Part shown: one piece after another, positions 5,053 through 6,336 of the stretch
Numbering within the stretch: position 1 is the first letter of the stretch
Layout of the letters: each line of letters begins with the position of its first letter
DNA from: Bacillaceae bacterium UBA7792
GTDB taxonomy: Bacteria > Bacillota > Bacilli > Bacillales > Cytobacillaceae
Assembly: GCA_002480735.1 (NCBI GenBank)
Contig: DLCS01000222.1
Span: 25,816-32,151, forward strand
Direction: 5' to 3'
Length of the DNA: 6,336 bases
Notes under the pieces: model-generated
What the model saw: the letters and a program-made list of their open reading frames with translations, nothing else
Database searches by the model: none
What the model was told of the DNA's origin: nothing
Translations under genes and position numbers: made by a program

Positions 5053-6336
5053 TTATACTATAACCTTAGCTTCGCTAAGACCCTCTTCAACAGCTATCAC
5101 GTCCGGATTACAAAGTGGAAGCTTGATTACAAACGTTGTTCCTATCCCAGGCTCACTCTTGACTTCAATACTACCTTTTAACTGAGATATGATCTGAAAG
5201 CAAATGGTCAGTCCAACCCCTGTTCCCTTGTCCTTTGTTGAATAGAAAGGCGTCCCTACCTTTGAAAGCTGTTCCTTCGTCATCCCTTCTCCATTATCAG
5301 AAATGTTGATTATGGCCTGTTGGTTTTCCGAGTAGGCCTTAATTTCTAGCCGTCCATGATTTTTCATGGCTTCGATCCCGTTCTTGATGATGTTAATCAG
5401 GACTTGCTTGATCTCATCCTTATTTCCTTGGACATGGAGGGATTCTTCAATGGATGCAATGACCTCGATATTTTGAATATTGGTGTACGAGGTCATCAGT
5501 TCAACGGTCTTGGTGAGTTCTTCACTAATATCGACAGGTTGAGTGGTCCTTTGATTTGGCTTCGCTAAGGAAAGATAATCATTAATGATTTCCTGTGCTC
5601 TTGATAATTCTCTTAATGAAATTTCGATATAGGTCCGTTGTTTTTCCGTAATGTTAGGCTCTTTCCCAATTAGCTGTAAAAATCCATTAATCGTAGTCAT
5701 CGGATTCCGTACCTCGTGGGCTACAGAGGCAGCAAGCTGACTGATGAGATTCAGCTTCTCGGAACGTCTTAATTCACTCTGTAAAAACATTTGTTGGATA
5801 AGATTTTCGATGAGAAGGATGACGAGCAACAAGGTTATCCAGATAACAAGCGAAAAGACTAGCATGATGAAAAGATGCTGAAACTGTTCCTCTGCAAATA
5901 AGGTAATGCATCTAGTGCCAGTTGTTACCCAAAAAAGAACACTTATCGCAATGAGTTTGTTCTTTAATAAAGTTCCTTGAAAGATATTTCGTAGAAAAAA
6001 TAGAATGCAAGTTAGGATTGAATAGTTGATAAGTAATAAGGGAATTTTGGGATCCTTCAACACAAATAGGTATAGCAGCATAATCACAGTGGTGGCAATT
6101 CCTTGAAGAAAGCCAACATACATGAATGAAATGAATATAGGGATCATGCGGAAATCAAAAATAAAACCATTTGCGTACGATACTGGATATGACATTGTGA
6201 GCAGGAGAATCACGATCATGATGAGCATTAAAATACTTCTATGAAATTTACTTGAACAATAATAATTAAAGCGCATTGCAAAAAAGTAGTATAAGAGAAA
6301 TGGAAAAATAACGATTAAAACATGGTATAGAATGTG
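5053..6336 (-). CDS. KinB-like membrane sensor histidine kinase, 5' end beyond the window
   Basis: This sensor kinase most resembles B. subtilis KinB, which feeds phosphate through Spo0F and Spo0B to Spo0A to start sporulation. Numbering from the internal ATG at 6276, the first half is hydrophobic with about five or six membrane helices (roughly 14-30, 38-74, 79-96, 107-125, 133-157) and a motif FDFRMIP, and has no PAS domain. It is followed by the phospho-acceptor box AASVAHEVRNPM (His187), the N box (QVLINIIKNGIEAM, 291-304), G1 (DNGEGM, 327-332), the F region (GTPFYSTKDKG), G2 (GTGVGL, 351-356) and G3 (GIGTT, 377-381). All kinase residues are present, so it should be active. The frame has no stop from 6276 to the window end; the 20 extra codons encode HILYHVLIVIFPFLLYYFFA, which matches the KinB N-terminus from memory. 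The ATG at 6276 is therefore internal and about ten residues are probably missing. No response regulator lies beside it, as expected for a phosphorelay kinase. Assignment to KinB itself, rather than a related kinase, is inferred. Confidence 0.9.
   Translation of the reverse strand, partial: HILYHVLIVIFPFLLYYFFAMRFNYYCSSKFHRSILMLIMIVILLLTMSYPVSYANGFIFDFRMIPIFISFMYVGFLQGIATTVIMLLYLFVLKDPKIPLLLINYSILTCILFFLRNIFQGTLLKNKLIAISVLFWVTTGTRCITLFAEEQFQHLFIMLVFSLVIWITLLLVILLIENLIQQMFLQSELRRSEKLNLISQLAASVAHEVRNPMTTINGFLQLIGKEPNITEKQRTYIEISLRELSRAQEIINDYLSLAKPNQRTTQPVDISEELTKTVELMTSYTNIQNIEVIASIEESLHVQGNKDEIKQVLINIIKNGIEAMKNHGRLEIKAYSENQQAIINISDNGEGMTKEQLSKVGTPFYSTKDKGTGVGLTICFQIISQLKGSIEVKSEPGIGTTFVIKLPLCNPDVIAVEEGLSEAKVIV

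Noticed and set aside
5064..5080. CTTAGC/GCTAAG inverted repeat at the 3' end of the kinase gene as a terminator
   Set aside because: It lies inside the coding region before the stop and is not followed directly by a T tract on the minus strand.
5356..5568. Plus-strand open frame of 70 codons opposite the kinase gene
   Set aside because: It is antisense to the N box and dimerisation region of the kinase and lacks a recognisable family or ribosome site.

Overview
The window looks like chromosomal DNA of a low-GC Gram-positive spore former of the Bacillaceae. The evidence is strong AAGGAG-type ribosome binding sites, GTG and TTG starts alongside ATG, compact intrinsic terminators, a Bacillus-style methyl-accepting chemotaxis protein and a histidine kinase that closely resembles the sporulation kinase KinB. 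The genus cannot be fixed from this sequence alone.

Left part (1-2373): after a possible 3' end of an upstream gene (1-73), a two-gene restriction-modification operon reads rightward. The first gene is a Dam/DpnM-type adenine-N6 methyltransferase that keeps the residues E. coli Dam uses to read GATC. It overlaps by 23 bases a TTG-started gene for a 428-residue protein. That protein has a PD-(D/E)XK-like nuclease core and a helix-rich, probably winged-helix C-terminus, and is most simply the partner endonuclease. It does not resemble DpnII. A perfect 18-bp hairpin that includes the stop codon closes the operon.

Middle part (2374-4315): an AT-rich intergenic stretch leads into a complete transmembrane chemotaxis receptor (Cache-like sensor, HAMP, signalling hairpin), followed by its own terminator.

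Right part (4316-6336): a gene-free stretch carries a 52-bp tandem repeat. Four good copies alternate in an A-B-A-B pattern, with decayed copies on both sides, and the array abuts a bidirectional terminator. Two leftward genes follow: a 62-residue DUF4177-type protein with a TTG start, and a KinB-like membrane histidine kinase. The kinase frame stays open to the end of the window, so its true start and first residues lie beyond it.

The genes form three apparently independent units: DNA restriction, chemotaxis, and a sporulation-type phosphorelay input with a small downstream gene. The least explained items are the repeat array and the endonuclease-like protein. I see no transposase, integrase, tRNA, rRNA, CRISPR array or clear attachment site.
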